Positions 27,596 through 35,773 of a DNA stretch of 64,000 nucleotides are shown here, in pieces. This DNA is from Arenibacter sp. F20364 (GTDB lineage: Bacteria > Bacteroidota > Bacteroidia > Flavobacteriales > Flavobacteriaceae): NCBI RefSeq assembly GCF_023015905.1, contig NZ_JALKBD010000024.1, forward strand, positions 1 through 64,000, read 5' to 3'. The position numbers and the translations under genes were made by a program. How positions within the stretch are numbered: the stretch's first letter is position 1; each line of letters begins with the position of its first letter. Under the pieces are notes generated by a model. The model was given only the letters and a program-made list of their open reading frames with translations. It made no database searches and was not told the DNA's origin.

Positions 27596-28621
27596 TTAAA
27601 TAGCTATGGAACTTGAGGATTTGGCCACGTCTATTACCTTTTTAAATTGTTTAATGGCCTGTAGGGCTGCTTCCACCTTATTGGTGGGAATATTAAGTTT
27701 TGGAATATGTACCCCGGCAGTACCCATAAGTTTAAATGCAGCGCTACGTTCATTGGTCGGAAGTCCCAAGAGATGGGCGAAATAAATTTTAGGGTCATGG
27801 ATATAAGTCTTACGGGCTTGGTACGACTCCACAAAATTTCGTTTGTATTTAAATAGGGTATCAAACCTCTTTTCCGCATTGTCATAAAACTGATCTCTCC
27901 TAAACCCACGTTTGACCATTTTGCCGTTAAGTTTGGACTCTGACGCCATGTATTTGCTCCCTGGGGAAAGACTAAATCTATTGGAAACATCCTTTCTACT
28001 GACAATGATATGGACATGGGTCTGTGGTCCTGGCTTTTTCATCCCCTGAACAACGACCTTGCCATCGATACGATGTGGGATTTGAGCATTGAGCATGGCG
28101 ATGTCATTTTGCATAGTTTTGGCATTGCCGGCAACCTCCCCCCGTTCCACTTTACGGATTTCATTTTCAAGTTTTACGATCTGTGCTCTGTACACCTGAT
28201 TTTCTTTCACCTGCCTATCAAACCCTTTAAAAGTGCGTTCATATTCCAGCTTCGCATAGTATTTGATACTGTCTACAGATACAGGATTATCACGATGGAA
28301 AGAAGCCGCATAGTCCTTCATGACCTCTCTCACATATTCCTTTAAAAGTTTTGGGTCATTGTTGATATGATTAAGTTCCCGCTGACTTGGGTTAATGGTG
28401 ATGGAATAAAACTTGGGTTCCTGCTTTTTCAGTTTGGCGGTATTGCCGTCGATCTCCTTGACCACCTGTTCCGGGGGGATACGGTCATGGTTTTGATCAA
28501 AGAACTGTTCTTGCTGATCCAATCCTTTTCCCTCGTTCTCCTTTTCCAAATAGTCGACAAAATCCGAAGAGCTCTGGGAAAAGGTCGTGTCCAAATGTTG
28601 TTTGGTGATACTGATATACAT
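27596..28621 (-). CDS. Relaxase-like mobilisation protein (DUF5712 type)
   Basis: A 341-residue protein with a FYSITINPSQ strand near 71-80, a helical hairpin at 130-160, and a QTHVHIIVSRKD motif at 200-211 where His202 and His204 make the metal-binding HxH pair of relaxases. Tyr122/Tyr123 are possible nucleophiles but cannot be confirmed by eye. Its place between a BfmA-like gene and the coupling protein gene supports a nicking role at oriT. The DUF5712 assignment is from remembered family features. Confidence 0.7.
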   Translation of the reverse strand: MYISITKQHLDTTFSQSSSDFVDYLEKENEGKGLDQQEQFFDQNHDRIPPEQVVKEIDGNTAKLKKQEPKFYSITINPSQRELNHINNDPKLLKEYVREVMKDYAASFHRDNPVSVDSIKYYAKLEYERTFKGFDRQVKENQVYRAQIVKLENEIRKVERGEVAGNAKTMQNDIAMLNAQIPHRIDGKVVVQGMKKPGPQTHVHIIVSRKDVSNRFSLSPGSKYMASESKLNGKMVKRGFRRDQFYDNAEKRFDTLFKYKRNFVESYQARKTYIHDPKIYFAHLLGLPTNERSAAFKLMGTAGVHIPKLNIPTNKVEAALQAIKQFKKVIDVAKSSSSIAI

Positions 28622-28625
28622 AACG

Positions 28626-29192
28626 CTATTCTGTTTTTAATTTCATTTTCAATTGTTCGAACTCTTCAGTGGTCATATCCAATTGCAGTTTGGGTTTACC
28701 AAAATTGCTTTTCACCAAGTTTACCTTATTGACCAGCGCCATCAATTCCGACTTTTTTTGGTTTAGGTCGCGTTGAAGATTGGTATGCTCCCTTTTTAGG
28801 ACTATAGCTTCCTCTATCTTCTGAAAAAAAGCATCTCTTTCCGGGTTGTCCTCCTGACCTTCCATTAACAATGGTGCTTGTCGGTACTTCTTTCTGGGCG
28901 AGTGTTCGAATAGAAGTTCCAGCATGGCAGTTGTGGGTTTGGTCTGATGCTTTTCTATATCCTTTATGATCCCGATCATAGAATTGATACGCCTTTTGAT
29001 ATTAGCCTCCATGTCCCACAAATTGGGACCAAAATCTTGAAAAGGGGATAACTGATATTTCTCAAAAAAATCCATCATTCCTTCCAGAACATCGCTATGT
29101 GTTCTTTCATGTTTATTTGAAAAAATCCGGAACCGATTCACAGTTTCCAGCAGAAAGTTGATACGTGCAAATTGTACTTTCATGACTTTCAT
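28626..29192 (-). CDS. BfmA/BtgA-like mobilisation accessory protein
   Basis: A 188-residue protein whose first 60 residues (NRFRIFSNKHERTHSDVLEGMMDFF) resemble the ribbon-helix-helix-like start of BfmA/BtgA accessory proteins, followed by a long coiled coil (KREHTNLQRDLNQKKSEL). These proteins bind oriT and help the relaxase. It lies 4 bp upstream of the relaxase-like gene. Confidence 0.7.
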   Translation of the reverse strand: MKVMKVQFARINFLLETVNRFRIFSNKHERTHSDVLEGMMDFFEKYQLSPFQDFGPNLWDMEANIKRRINSMIGIIKDIEKHQTKPTTAMLELLFEHSPRKKYRQAPLLMEGQEDNPERDAFFQKIEEAIVLKREHTNLQRDLNQKKSELMALVNKVNLVKSNFGKPKLQLDMTTEEFEQLKMKLKTE

Positions 29193-29334
29193 ATTTACTG
29201 GGACAGTGCTGCCCAGCTATAGTGGGACTTCCCAAGGCCTCTATCCTATTACGCTTCTTTTTCAACAGGTTTAAAATTCAATTTATATATTTTAAATAGC
29301 TGATAATCAATTATTTAAAAACAAATTAAACTCC

Positions 29335-29356
29335 ACAACATCGCAACGCGTGTTGT
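29335..29356. other. Hairpin in a 458-bp gap upstream of the mobilisation genes, candidate oriT core
   Basis: ACAACA-T-CGC / AAC / GCG-TGTTGT forms a stem of nine pairs with one bulged T and a three-base loop. It lies 143 bp upstream of the BfmA-like gene in an otherwise A/T-rich, gene-free stretch (29193-29650). Relaxases often recognise such a hairpin beside the nick site. No other support is available. Confidence 0.35.
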
Positions 29357-29650
29357 CCTCTTGCTCTTCCTTTTTTCCCGCAGGGTCAAATTTTTAGACT
29401 TCCTCACAATTTAGTGTTGACCTGGCTTTCTGAATTCTTCTTGAAAAATTTTAAGAGTTTTGAAGATGGATTTTTGAGGAATTATCAACTAATGTTTAAA
29501 AACGCTTCGAATCCCGCAAAAAAAAGGCAGCTCTTGGCTACCCTTTTACTTTTGGATTAAATATTTTTAAACTTTATCTATAAATTTATAGGTATAGCGT
29601 TTTTTAAATGATTCCTCCTTGATGATTTTTCATAATCGATTCTGTTCAGC

Positions 29651-30100
29651 TTACAATATTCCTTGATCTGAAAAACTGAAATATTTCCCATTGGGCACAA
29701 GAATCAAATGATCTAAAACCTTTATATCGAAAAGAACGGCGGCATTTTTTATCTTCTCGGTCAAATCCGTATCCGCTCTACTTGGTTTCAAAGTTCCTGA
29801 CGGATGGTTATGGACCAAAATTACGGCCGTAGATAAGGTTTTTAAGATTACGGCAAAGAGTATTCGCAAATCCACCAAAGTGCCCGTAATTCCCCCAGTA
29901 GATACCTGATAGGTTCCTTTAACCCTATTGGAGTTGTTCAAAAGAAGAACTTTAAAGGTTTCCTGTAATCCTATAGTGTCCTTATTCCATGTTTCGTATA
30001 ATAGTTTGGCAACATGCCTGGAATTGCAAAGGGAGGCAGAGTCAAAAGTCCCTAATTTGTCGCAATAACTTATCTTAATTTCGTTAACTTCGCTTTTCAT
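29651..30100 (-). CDS. RadC-family JAB/MPN-domain protein
   Basis: A 149-residue protein with a JAMM metal-binding motif, HNHPSGTLKPSRADTD, in a fold that opens with SCNSRHVAKLLYETW-like helices. It is the short RadC form common on mobile elements, lacking the N-terminal helix-hairpin-helix of chromosomal RadC. The biological role is unclear; a DNA-repair link is not established for this form. Confidence 0.85.
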   Translation of the reverse strand: MKSEVNEIKISYCDKLGTFDSASLCNSRHVAKLLYETWNKDTIGLQETFKVLLLNNSNRVKGTYQVSTGGITGTLVDLRILFAVILKTLSTAVILVHNHPSGTLKPSRADTDLTEKIKNAAVLFDIKVLDHLILVPNGKYFSFSDQGIL

Positions 30101-30168
30101 TGTTTTTCTTATTTAAGGTTAATAATGAAAAGAGGGCGGTACTATGGTCAGTTCGCCCTCTATTATTT

Positions 30169-30549
30169 TTAATATTCGCTGGGCAGCATCAATGTATTGT
30201 CCACAAAGAACAACCTGAGTTCGTCCAACGGAAAATCTGTAATATGATATTTATGGCTTTCGAAGATGTGGCCATTGCCATCACTGTAATCAATGCTGGC
30301 TTCATATCCCAGCACCTCTTTTTCTTCCTCTGAAAACCTTCTGAAATCGATTGTAATAAATCGACTTCTGTTCATCAAACTTTTGGCAATTACGGAGGTA
30401 TCCGTTACCAGCCAAAAGCATTCGGCTGCATTGGCAAGGAATTTTACGCCATTGGTAAACCGAGTCTTCAAAAGGGGTATTTGAAAAAACATTTCAGAAC
30501 CGTTAAAATGTTGTAACCCTTCCCTTATTTCCTTAGTTTTGCAGTTCAT
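30169..30549 (-). CDS. DUF6876-like protein of Bacteroidota mobile elements
   Basis: A 126-residue soluble protein. The segment LQHFNGSEMFFQIPLLKTRF followed by NGVKFLANAAECFWLVTD matches the pattern of DUF6876, small proteins found on conjugative elements of Bacteroidota. The function is unknown. It lies between the RadC and SSB genes, and short A/T-rich gaps (about 70-80 bp) suggest separate translation signals in one transcript. Confidence 0.6.
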   Translation of the reverse strand: MNCKTKEIREGLQHFNGSEMFFQIPLLKTRFTNGVKFLANAAECFWLVTDTSVIAKSLMNRSRFITIDFRRFSEEEKEVLGYEASIDYSDGNGHIFESHKYHITDFPLDELRLFFVDNTLMLPSEY

Positions 30550-30632
30550 TATTGATAGATTTATAGTTAATAATGATAAGATTTAGAGGGCGTTTAATTT
30601 CGGGAACGTCCTCTTTTGTTTTCTTGAATCTG

Positions 30633-30971
30633 CTATGACTTGTTTCCAAGCAACAAGATCTCATCTGCTACCACTTCGGTAACATAGCGCGTATTACCAT
30701 CGTCCGCGATATAAGTCCGGCTTTTTAGTTTACCTGTTATACCCACTTCTTTGCCCTTTCCGGCGTACTTCTCCACGATCTCGGCAGTCTTCCCCCAAGC
30801 TACAATGGTGTGCCAGTCGGTACTTTGGACCTTCTCTCCATTGGCATTTTTGTAATGCTCATTGGTTGCCAGTTGAAAACGTGCCACCTTTTTACCACTT
30901 TCAAGATTCGTAATCGCTGGAACATCCCCGATGTTCCCGATCAACTGTACATGGTTTCTTAATTTGCTCAT
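30633..30971 (-). CDS. ssb: Single-stranded DNA-binding protein (mobile-element copy)
   Basis: A 112-residue OB-fold SSB: LRNHVQLIGNIGDVPAI, KVARFQLATNEHY, TDWHTIVAWGKTAEIVEKY and GKEVGITGKLKSRTYI are the family's strands in order. It lacks the long acidic tail of chromosomal SSB. It probably protects the transferred single strand during conjugation. Confidence 0.9.
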   Translation of the reverse strand: MSKLRNHVQLIGNIGDVPAITNLESGKKVARFQLATNEHYKNANGEKVQSTDWHTIVAWGKTAEIVEKYAGKGKEVGITGKLKSRTYIADDGNTRYVTEVVADEILLLGNKS

Positions 30972-31177
30972 AATTGAAAATATTTATGTCCACATCGATG
31001 CAGACGGTTAATAATTGATTTAAAAATGATTTACTTTTCATATCTCGAGCGTTTTCCTTTTTTTGATTTTTTTGTACGGTTTCATTTTTAGGATTTGGAT
31101 ACGCTTTCATGATTTCCTGTTTTAGACTTACTTCCCATAGTGCTCTCACTGTTACCTTTTTTGATGCTATACAGTGC

Positions 31178-31283
31178 ACAACATTCGAACTTGGCAAGAC
31201 GTATAAATAAGAGCGAGTGGAGCCTGCCCAGAGCGCAGACGAAGGGAGCCTGGTTTATGCCGTCGAACAAGACCGAATGTTGT
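31178..31283. repeat. Long-range 10-bp inverted repeat enclosing a GC-richer segment
   Basis: ACAACATTCG (31178-31187) and CGAATGTTGT (31274-31283) are perfect inverted copies 86 bp apart. The enclosed stretch is richer in G and C than its surroundings and has a GGAGCCTG direct repeat. No persuasive gene covers it. It could be a structured RNA, a second transfer-origin component or the edge of a small mobile unit; none is proven. Confidence 0.35.
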
Positions 31284-31362
31284 TATTTCGCTATCGAAAA
31301 AAGGTTAGAGGGACTGAGGAAGAGGTGGGTATAGAACATCCAATAAAAAGAAAACAGAACCT

Positions 31363-31575
31363 ATGAAACGGTACAAAATGAACTTTAAAGATTCCGATCA
31401 GTTCTTACCACCAAATGCAGCTCTTTTATTCATTTTCACAACGATTAATTTCTTGGATGAAGTCGGCAAAGCGGACTTGAGCTATTTTTTTATGGATGGG
31501 GAGAGGCTGGGGCCCATAAAACAATGGCTCGTGTCCAAGATGGGCATGAGGCTTATTGCCCGAAATGTAATGTAG
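31363..31575 (+). CDS. Possible small protein, divergent from the surrounding genes
   Basis: A 70-codon frame on the opposite strand to its neighbours (ALLFIFTTINFLDEVGKADL in the middle). No family is recognised and no strong promoter is visible, so this is only a tentative gene in the gap 30972-31622. Confidence 0.25.
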   Translation: MKRYKMNFKDSDQFLPPNAALLFIFTTINFLDEVGKADLSYFFMDGERLGPIKQWLVSKMGMRLIARNVM

Positions 31576-31622
31576 GAGCAATGTGCCGAAGAGTTGGTAG
31601 CCTTAAATAGAATTACCAATAT

Positions 31623-32771
31623 TTATTCCAATATGGGAAAGTATGTTCTTGATTGCCATTTGGCATTATCGAACTCTCCCCATATCAAGGGATGGGAACT
31701 AGCGGCATGCACCTTATTTTTTAATGTAGGATATACTTCCCAATTTGAATTTCTCTCCGGCCACATCCCCTTGCGATTAAGTCCACAAGCAATAAGCTTT
31801 TGGGTCATCTCAAAGGAAAGTAACATATAGTCCTTCTGTTTAATGTTAACTCCCATACGATAGGCACCCATTCGGAAATATCCTGCATCTTCGCCCTTGT
31901 CCTTGTCCGCCCTACACCTTGGATTTCTGGACACATCTTCCAGATCGGTCTCCCGAAGGAGCGGAGAAAGACAGTCACTATATGACACATCGTTCAGGGT
32001 GCCACAGACGAGAATCAATTCCTTTCCTTCTGCTTTCATTTTATCATAGATGGCGGCAACCTTCCTGGCTTGTATTTTTCTTTTGGATTCATTGTCCGAT
32101 GAAAACTGACTGGATAGGATATACAGCGTTTCCCCTTCAGGTGTGGTTATAGTATATTCTTGGCAATCAATATCAAAAATGGGATCTACCCTATCCACAA
32201 AATCCAATCCATGACTTTTTAAGGCATCCAATCGATAACCGTTTTTGGTCAATATTCCCATACTTAATCCGCGGCCATCATTCCCTTCCAAGACCAAGAC
32301 CTGGTCATAGGGAACTATATCAAATTCCTTTAAAAATATACTATTGAAATCCATTAACGATGCCTTGTCTTCAACCTCCTGTAGTATTAAAATATCCGGG
32401 TCAATTTCCGAGACCAACCTCGCCTTATTTAGGATTGCTTTATGATCGATTGCCACTGAATGTAGGGCTATCCATCCGTTCCAATCGGTAAGCTGCGAAG
32501 CCCTGTTTTCATTGGTATAGCCTCTTTGTTTTAAAAATAGCTCCCCCTGTCTTTTTCTAAGTACCCCATAAGGGTGGTTATCGATATTTTCAAATCCTAA
32601 TAAAAAGGTAAGTTCCCGAATGCGTTCCATATCATTTACACTTTTTTGCATTCTTGGCATTAGGGCATCCAATTCCGAAATCCAATTGGTCACACATTTG
32701 GTCAGGCCGTTTCTTATCAAGCTTTTGTCACGATGAAAGAGATTTTCAATATTCAAGGTTGCTATTTTCAT
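31623..32771 (-). CDS. Endonuclease/exonuclease/phosphatase-fold protein with altered active-site residues
   Basis: The start (ATG at 32771, giving KIATLNIENLF) and LILQEVEDKAS in the first half match the exonuclease III-like fold. In active members a GDxN motif and an SDH motif provide catalytic aspartates. Here the corresponding segments read LVCGTLNDVS and ASSHPLIW, with Thr and Ser in place of Asp. The fold is retained, but catalysis may be lost or changed. It begins 10 bp after the DnaC-like gene ends; an earlier in-frame ATG would overlap that gene. Confidence 0.7.
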   Translation of the reverse strand: MKIATLNIENLFHRDKSLIRNGLTKCVTNWISELDALMPRMQKSVNDMERIRELTFLLGFENIDNHPYGVLRKRQGELFLKQRGYTNENRASQLTDWNGWIALHSVAIDHKAILNKARLVSEIDPDILILQEVEDKASLMDFNSIFLKEFDIVPYDQVLVLEGNDGRGLSMGILTKNGYRLDALKSHGLDFVDRVDPIFDIDCQEYTITTPEGETLYILSSQFSSDNESKRKIQARKVAAIYDKMKAEGKELILVCGTLNDVSYSDCLSPLLRETDLEDVSRNPRCRADKDKGEDAGYFRMGAYRMGVNIKQKDYMLLSFEMTQKLIACGLNRKGMWPERNSNWEVYPTLKNKVHAASSHPLIWGEFDNAKWQSRTYFPILE

Positions 32772-32781
32772 TGTTTTAGTT

Positions 32782-33444
32782 TTAGATTCTTTTATCCTTA
32801 GTGTTATTTTCAAATGCAATTAAGTTGAACATTTGGCGCATCCGGCTTCGGACCCTTTTCCCGTAACGCTCCTCTAATTCCTCGGCATTCAGATTGGTGG
32901 TAACGTGAGTGCATATTTTGGTTTTCTGGAACAGTTCGAACCGCGATATCAACACCTCGCCCAATACATTGCAATCCTTTCCAAAATATGTTCCCAAGGG
33001 TTCCACACCCAGATCATCGAAGCAATAAAACCTACCTTTTCCATAATCCTCGATGATTTTATATCCAATATGGTTGAAGGCAAAAGTGATGTTGCGGGCG
33101 GGAATAATTTCGTAAGGTCTTTGATGAGGAACGATATGGCGTATCAACTTCATCATGCTCGTCTTTCCACATCCCACCGGACCAGATAACAATATCCCTT
33201 TAAATGGATCCATCCCCAGCTTTCTACAACCATCCAAATCCCGGACGAAGTAGTTGCTTAGCTTGAAAAAAGTTCCTTTGTCCTCTTCATGAATCTCAAA
33301 GTTTTTCCCAAACATTGACCTGCCCTTTGCATCCAGATAAGCGAGTACTTTGGAAAAATTGTAATCGACACGCTTCCCATCAAAATTCCCTAAGGAATAT
33401 TCCATGCCGCCCTCCAGGATAATATGTGGATGCATCTCTTTCAT
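32782..33444 (-). CDS. DnaC/IstB-like AAA ATPase
   Basis: A 220-residue protein with Walker A GPVGCGKTSMM near residue 90 and Walker B RFYCFDDLG near 142, plus a C-terminal arginine-rich region (GKRVRSRMRQMFN) typical of helicase loaders. It is probably an element-encoded replication helper that loads helicase during element replication or transfer. It sits 3 bp after the replication-type gene at 33448, indicating co-transcription. Confidence 0.8.
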   Translation of the reverse strand: MKEMHPHIILEGGMEYSLGNFDGKRVDYNFSKVLAYLDAKGRSMFGKNFEIHEEDKGTFFKLSNYFVRDLDGCRKLGMDPFKGILLSGPVGCGKTSMMKLIRHIVPHQRPYEIIPARNITFAFNHIGYKIIEDYGKGRFYCFDDLGVEPLGTYFGKDCNVLGEVLISRFELFQKTKICTHVTTNLNAEELEERYGKRVRSRMRQMFNLIAFENNTKDKRI

Positions 33445-33447
33445 TTC

Positions 33448-34122
33448 CTAAAGGGGTTCCCCATAATTTTTATCGGTAGAAATTTTTAGGTAATCAACTT
33501 TTGGTTTTTTGTTGGAACTTCCAACAAATCCAGTTTCCTCTTTTAGTTCCTTCGCCTTGAGCATCCAATTTCTTGCTGTGGCTTGCCAGTCTTCAATTGC
33601 AGATATACCGCCGACCTTCCATCCTACTCCCTGATAATGGTTATAAAATTTAATACCCTCTGTAGGCGACCAATTGCTTTTTTTAAAAAATTCAATAACA
33701 ACAAGTTCATTTTTTGGTCGGCTCTCTCTAGAGAGTTTATTTTCTGTTTTATTTTGTTTATTAATGTTTATATATGATACCACCGCCGGTCCAGCACTAG
33801 TTTCATGCTGGTCCACCACTTGTTCATCAGTTGTCCCAAAAATGGGCATCATGATACGGCTCCCCTTAAACCGATTATGAGAGGGCAGATAAACGATATA
33901 TTTCCAATCGTTCAAATTGGTCATACAACGATGGTACGTAGTCCTAGATCCTATTTTGGAAAAAGACATGGTTTCCTCCCTGTCCACTAAAAAACTTTTG
34001 GGAAATCGATTCATATTCCAATATTGAAATAAGGCCATATACAAACTTACATGGGAGGGATTGAGCCTCGAATCTTTTGAAAATTGCTGAAATACCGCAT
34101 TGAGGTGTTTTATATAGTTCAT
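33448..34122 (-). CDS. Probable replication initiation or transcription protein of the mobile element
   Basis: A 224-residue protein with an N-terminal winged-helix-like start (LNPSHVSLYMALFQYWN, SKIGSRTTYHRCM) and a basic C-terminal region containing IEDWQATARNWMLKAKEL. This layout is seen in small replication proteins paired with DnaC-like ATPases in Bacteroidota elements. It overlaps the upstream HTH gene by 4 bp (ATGA). Exact family not recognised. Confidence 0.5.
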   Translation of the reverse strand: MNYIKHLNAVFQQFSKDSRLNPSHVSLYMALFQYWNMNRFPKSFLVDREETMSFSKIGSRTTYHRCMTNLNDWKYIVYLPSHNRFKGSRIMMPIFGTTDEQVVDQHETSAGPAVVSYININKQNKTENKLSRESRPKNELVVIEFFKKSNWSPTEGIKFYNHYQGVGWKVGGISAIEDWQATARNWMLKAKELKEETGFVGSSNKKPKVDYLKISTDKNYGEPL

Positions 34123-34409
34123 TTTTTTTGATTTGAGTGCTTAACAAGGTTATCCATAAGAATTTTTTCAATTTGCTCTGCATCGTAAAATATTAGTCCC
34201 CCTATTTTTGTAAAGGATAAAATGCCGCTGCGGCGCAGACTCCGCAAGGTTCCAGAACTAATGTTGAGCATGTTCATAACCTGGGTGCTCTTGAGCCATT
34301 CCTTTTTAATGACCTTGGCCTGGTTTTCGTTCAAAAGTTCCTTGATTTCCCCCAGAAGTTCGGTTTTAAATTCCCAGAGGTCCTCCGTAGTGATAATAGC
34401 CGTTGGCAT
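34119..34409 (-). CDS. Small helix-turn-helix protein, excisionase-like
   Basis: A 96-residue protein (ATG at 34409) with a long helix (LWEFKTELLGEIKELL) followed by a MerR/excisionase-like HTH: EWLKSTQVMNMLNISSGTLR, then SGILSFTKIGGLIFYDAEQI. Such proteins bend DNA at excision sites or control operons. It heads the unit that includes the replication-type, DnaC-like and exonuclease-fold genes, next to rteC, and is likely controlled from the dyad at 34499-34635. Confidence 0.6.
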   Translation of the reverse strand: MPTAIITTEDLWEFKTELLGEIKELLNENQAKVIKKEWLKSTQVMNMLNISSGTLRSLRRSGILSFTKIGGLIFYDAEQIEKILMDNLVKHSNQKK

Positions 34410-34498
34410 ATCGATTGATTTAATACAGAACCTACCTAATTGTAGTAGTCTGTGATTCGGACACAAAAATGAAAAAGAGTTTTGGAATAAATAGCCAA

Positions 34499-34635
34499 GT
34501 CATAGTCAGTTGACATAAATTATTATTGCATTAAATTCGAAGAAATTGATAGGAAAATACCCTGAATTCAAGACAAATTTTGGCATAATTTGATTTATTC
34601 CGTTTGAAAATGCTAAACAGTCAATTGACTATGAC
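34499..34635 (-). promoter_or_regulatory. 16-bp inverted repeat between rteC and the HTH gene, likely operator
   Basis: GTCATAGTCAGTTGAC (34499-34514) and GTCAATTGACTATGAC (34620-34635) are inverted copies with 15 of 16 matching, separated by 105 bp. Each arm contains a near-perfect GTCA-ATTGAC palindrome. The arm at 34499 lies about 90 bp upstream of the HTH gene, just above a -7-like CATTTTTG box. In CTnDOT, RteC binds inverted half-sites upstream of the excision operon, so this is a good candidate for the local RteC target. Confidence 0.5.
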
Positions 34636-34645
34636 CTGACATTTT

Positions 34646-35461
34646 TTAATCGTCCAGATCAGTAATCCAATACTGTAGGGAATTTTTTAGTTTATCCAGA
34701 AACTTGGTAGGGTGGGTTCGGTTTCTTATTCGGACCGAGGTATGGTGATAATCCCCCAGATCCACCCCTGTAACCTGTTCTAGGAATAGCATTACAGATT
34801 TTAAACTGGCGTTGCCATGGTTTATAATACCGCTATAAAATAAAGCGAACCCCAGCTCAGTAAGGGCAATCTTTGATCCGGTCCAGTTGATTTTCGGAAT
34901 AGGTATTTTGGGAAAAGGCATAGAAGTACTCGATTTTTGTTGAAGAAATTGCAAGAATCCTTGGTAACCCAATATCTGGGCAACCAATACATCATGGGAA
35001 GCACTAAATTCCGAATCAAAACTATGTCCATTTCGACCCGTACGGACAAATAAATTTCTATTCTTTCTTAAAAAATACTGTGAATCCAATGCACTGTTTT
35101 CCAGTTCAAGATATAACACCATATCTTTATGGCTAGCCAAAAAAGCATTTACTTCCCGGATCTTTCTTCCTATAATTTCGTTGTTCATACCATAAGCTAT
35201 ATTAGGGAAGTCCAACTCAAATGTAAGTTGATGGGAATATTGCAAAAGGAGACCAAAAAGCAAGGGCTTGTCCTTTTTAAAGAATCGAATTTCTGAAGTT
35301 TCATCAGGGAAACCATGGACTATCACTGCTTTACGATAATCTTCCAATATCTTTTGGCAAAAAGAAATGGCCTTATCAAATGAGGCAATTGGGTTGCTGA
35401 ACGATTGTTCAATCTGGAGCAGTTCCGATTCAATTTCACTTAGTGACCTTATCCAATCCAT
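34646..35461 (-). CDS. rteC: RteC-domain regulator of element excision
   Basis: A 271-residue protein matching the RteC family: an N-terminal helical half with IRFFKKDKPLLFGLLLQYSH, and a C-terminal half with WTGSKIALTELGFALFYSG, INHGNASLKSVMLFLEQVTG and RNRTHPTKFLDKLKNSL. In CTnDOT RteC activates the excision genes. Its upstream region has the paired 13-bp motif (35535-35573) and a hairpin (35480-35503). The gene is separated from the HTH unit by the dyad at 34499-34635. Confidence 0.85.
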   Translation of the reverse strand: MDWIRSLSEIESELLQIEQSFSNPIASFDKAISFCQKILEDYRKAVIVHGFPDETSEIRFFKKDKPLLFGLLLQYSHQLTFELDFPNIAYGMNNEIIGRKIREVNAFLASHKDMVLYLELENSALDSQYFLRKNRNLFVRTGRNGHSFDSEFSASHDVLVAQILGYQGFLQFLQQKSSTSMPFPKIPIPKINWTGSKIALTELGFALFYSGIINHGNASLKSVMLFLEQVTGVDLGDYHHTSVRIRNRTHPTKFLDKLKNSLQYWITDLDD

Positions 35462-35479
35462 CTTTTCTCTTTTTAACCT

Positions 35480-35503
35480 CTTGACATTATCTCTAATATC
35501 AAG
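35480..35503 (-). promoter_or_regulatory. Hairpin in the rteC leader
   Basis: CTTGACATTA and TAATATCAAG are near-perfect 10-bp arms with a TCTC loop, placed 19-42 bp upstream of the rteC ATG. It could be an operator or a leader structure affecting translation. Confidence 0.35.
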
Positions 35504-35534
35504 AAAAAAGTACGTCGAAAAAAGTCGGAGCCAC

Positions 35535-35573
35535 CGTCATTTATAAACGAAGACGGTGCATTTATAAATGACG
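35535..35573 (-). promoter_or_regulatory. Paired copies of the 13-bp motif upstream of rteC
   Basis: CGTCATTTATAAA (35535-35547) and TTTATAAATGACG (35561-35573) are exact 13-bp inverted copies separated by 13 bp, about 75-112 bp upstream of rteC. The same 13-mer lies at 38219-38231 and 43506-43518, upstream of other minus-strand units. The rest of the gap 35462-35773 shows no gene. Confidence 0.5.
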
Positions 35574-35773
35574 GGCTAATAACTAGAAATTTTCTGAGAT
35601 CATGAAAATTTAAACTATAATTATTCTAAACACCTAGTTCAGATTAAGGTCAAGGTAATAAAATAGAGAACTTTTATTGATATCAAGTAAATTGGGCTTT
35701 TAAGTTGAACGCTCTTATGAATTCCAATAAATTATAATAACCAATACAGCATCCAAAAGGGAGAAGAAATTGT

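Noticed and set aside
30901-31270. Two minus-strand frames beside ssb, covering the GC-richer block
   Set aside because: One overlaps ssb in another frame, and the other starts with TTG inside the inverted repeat. Neither looks like a folded protein, so the block is treated as non-coding.
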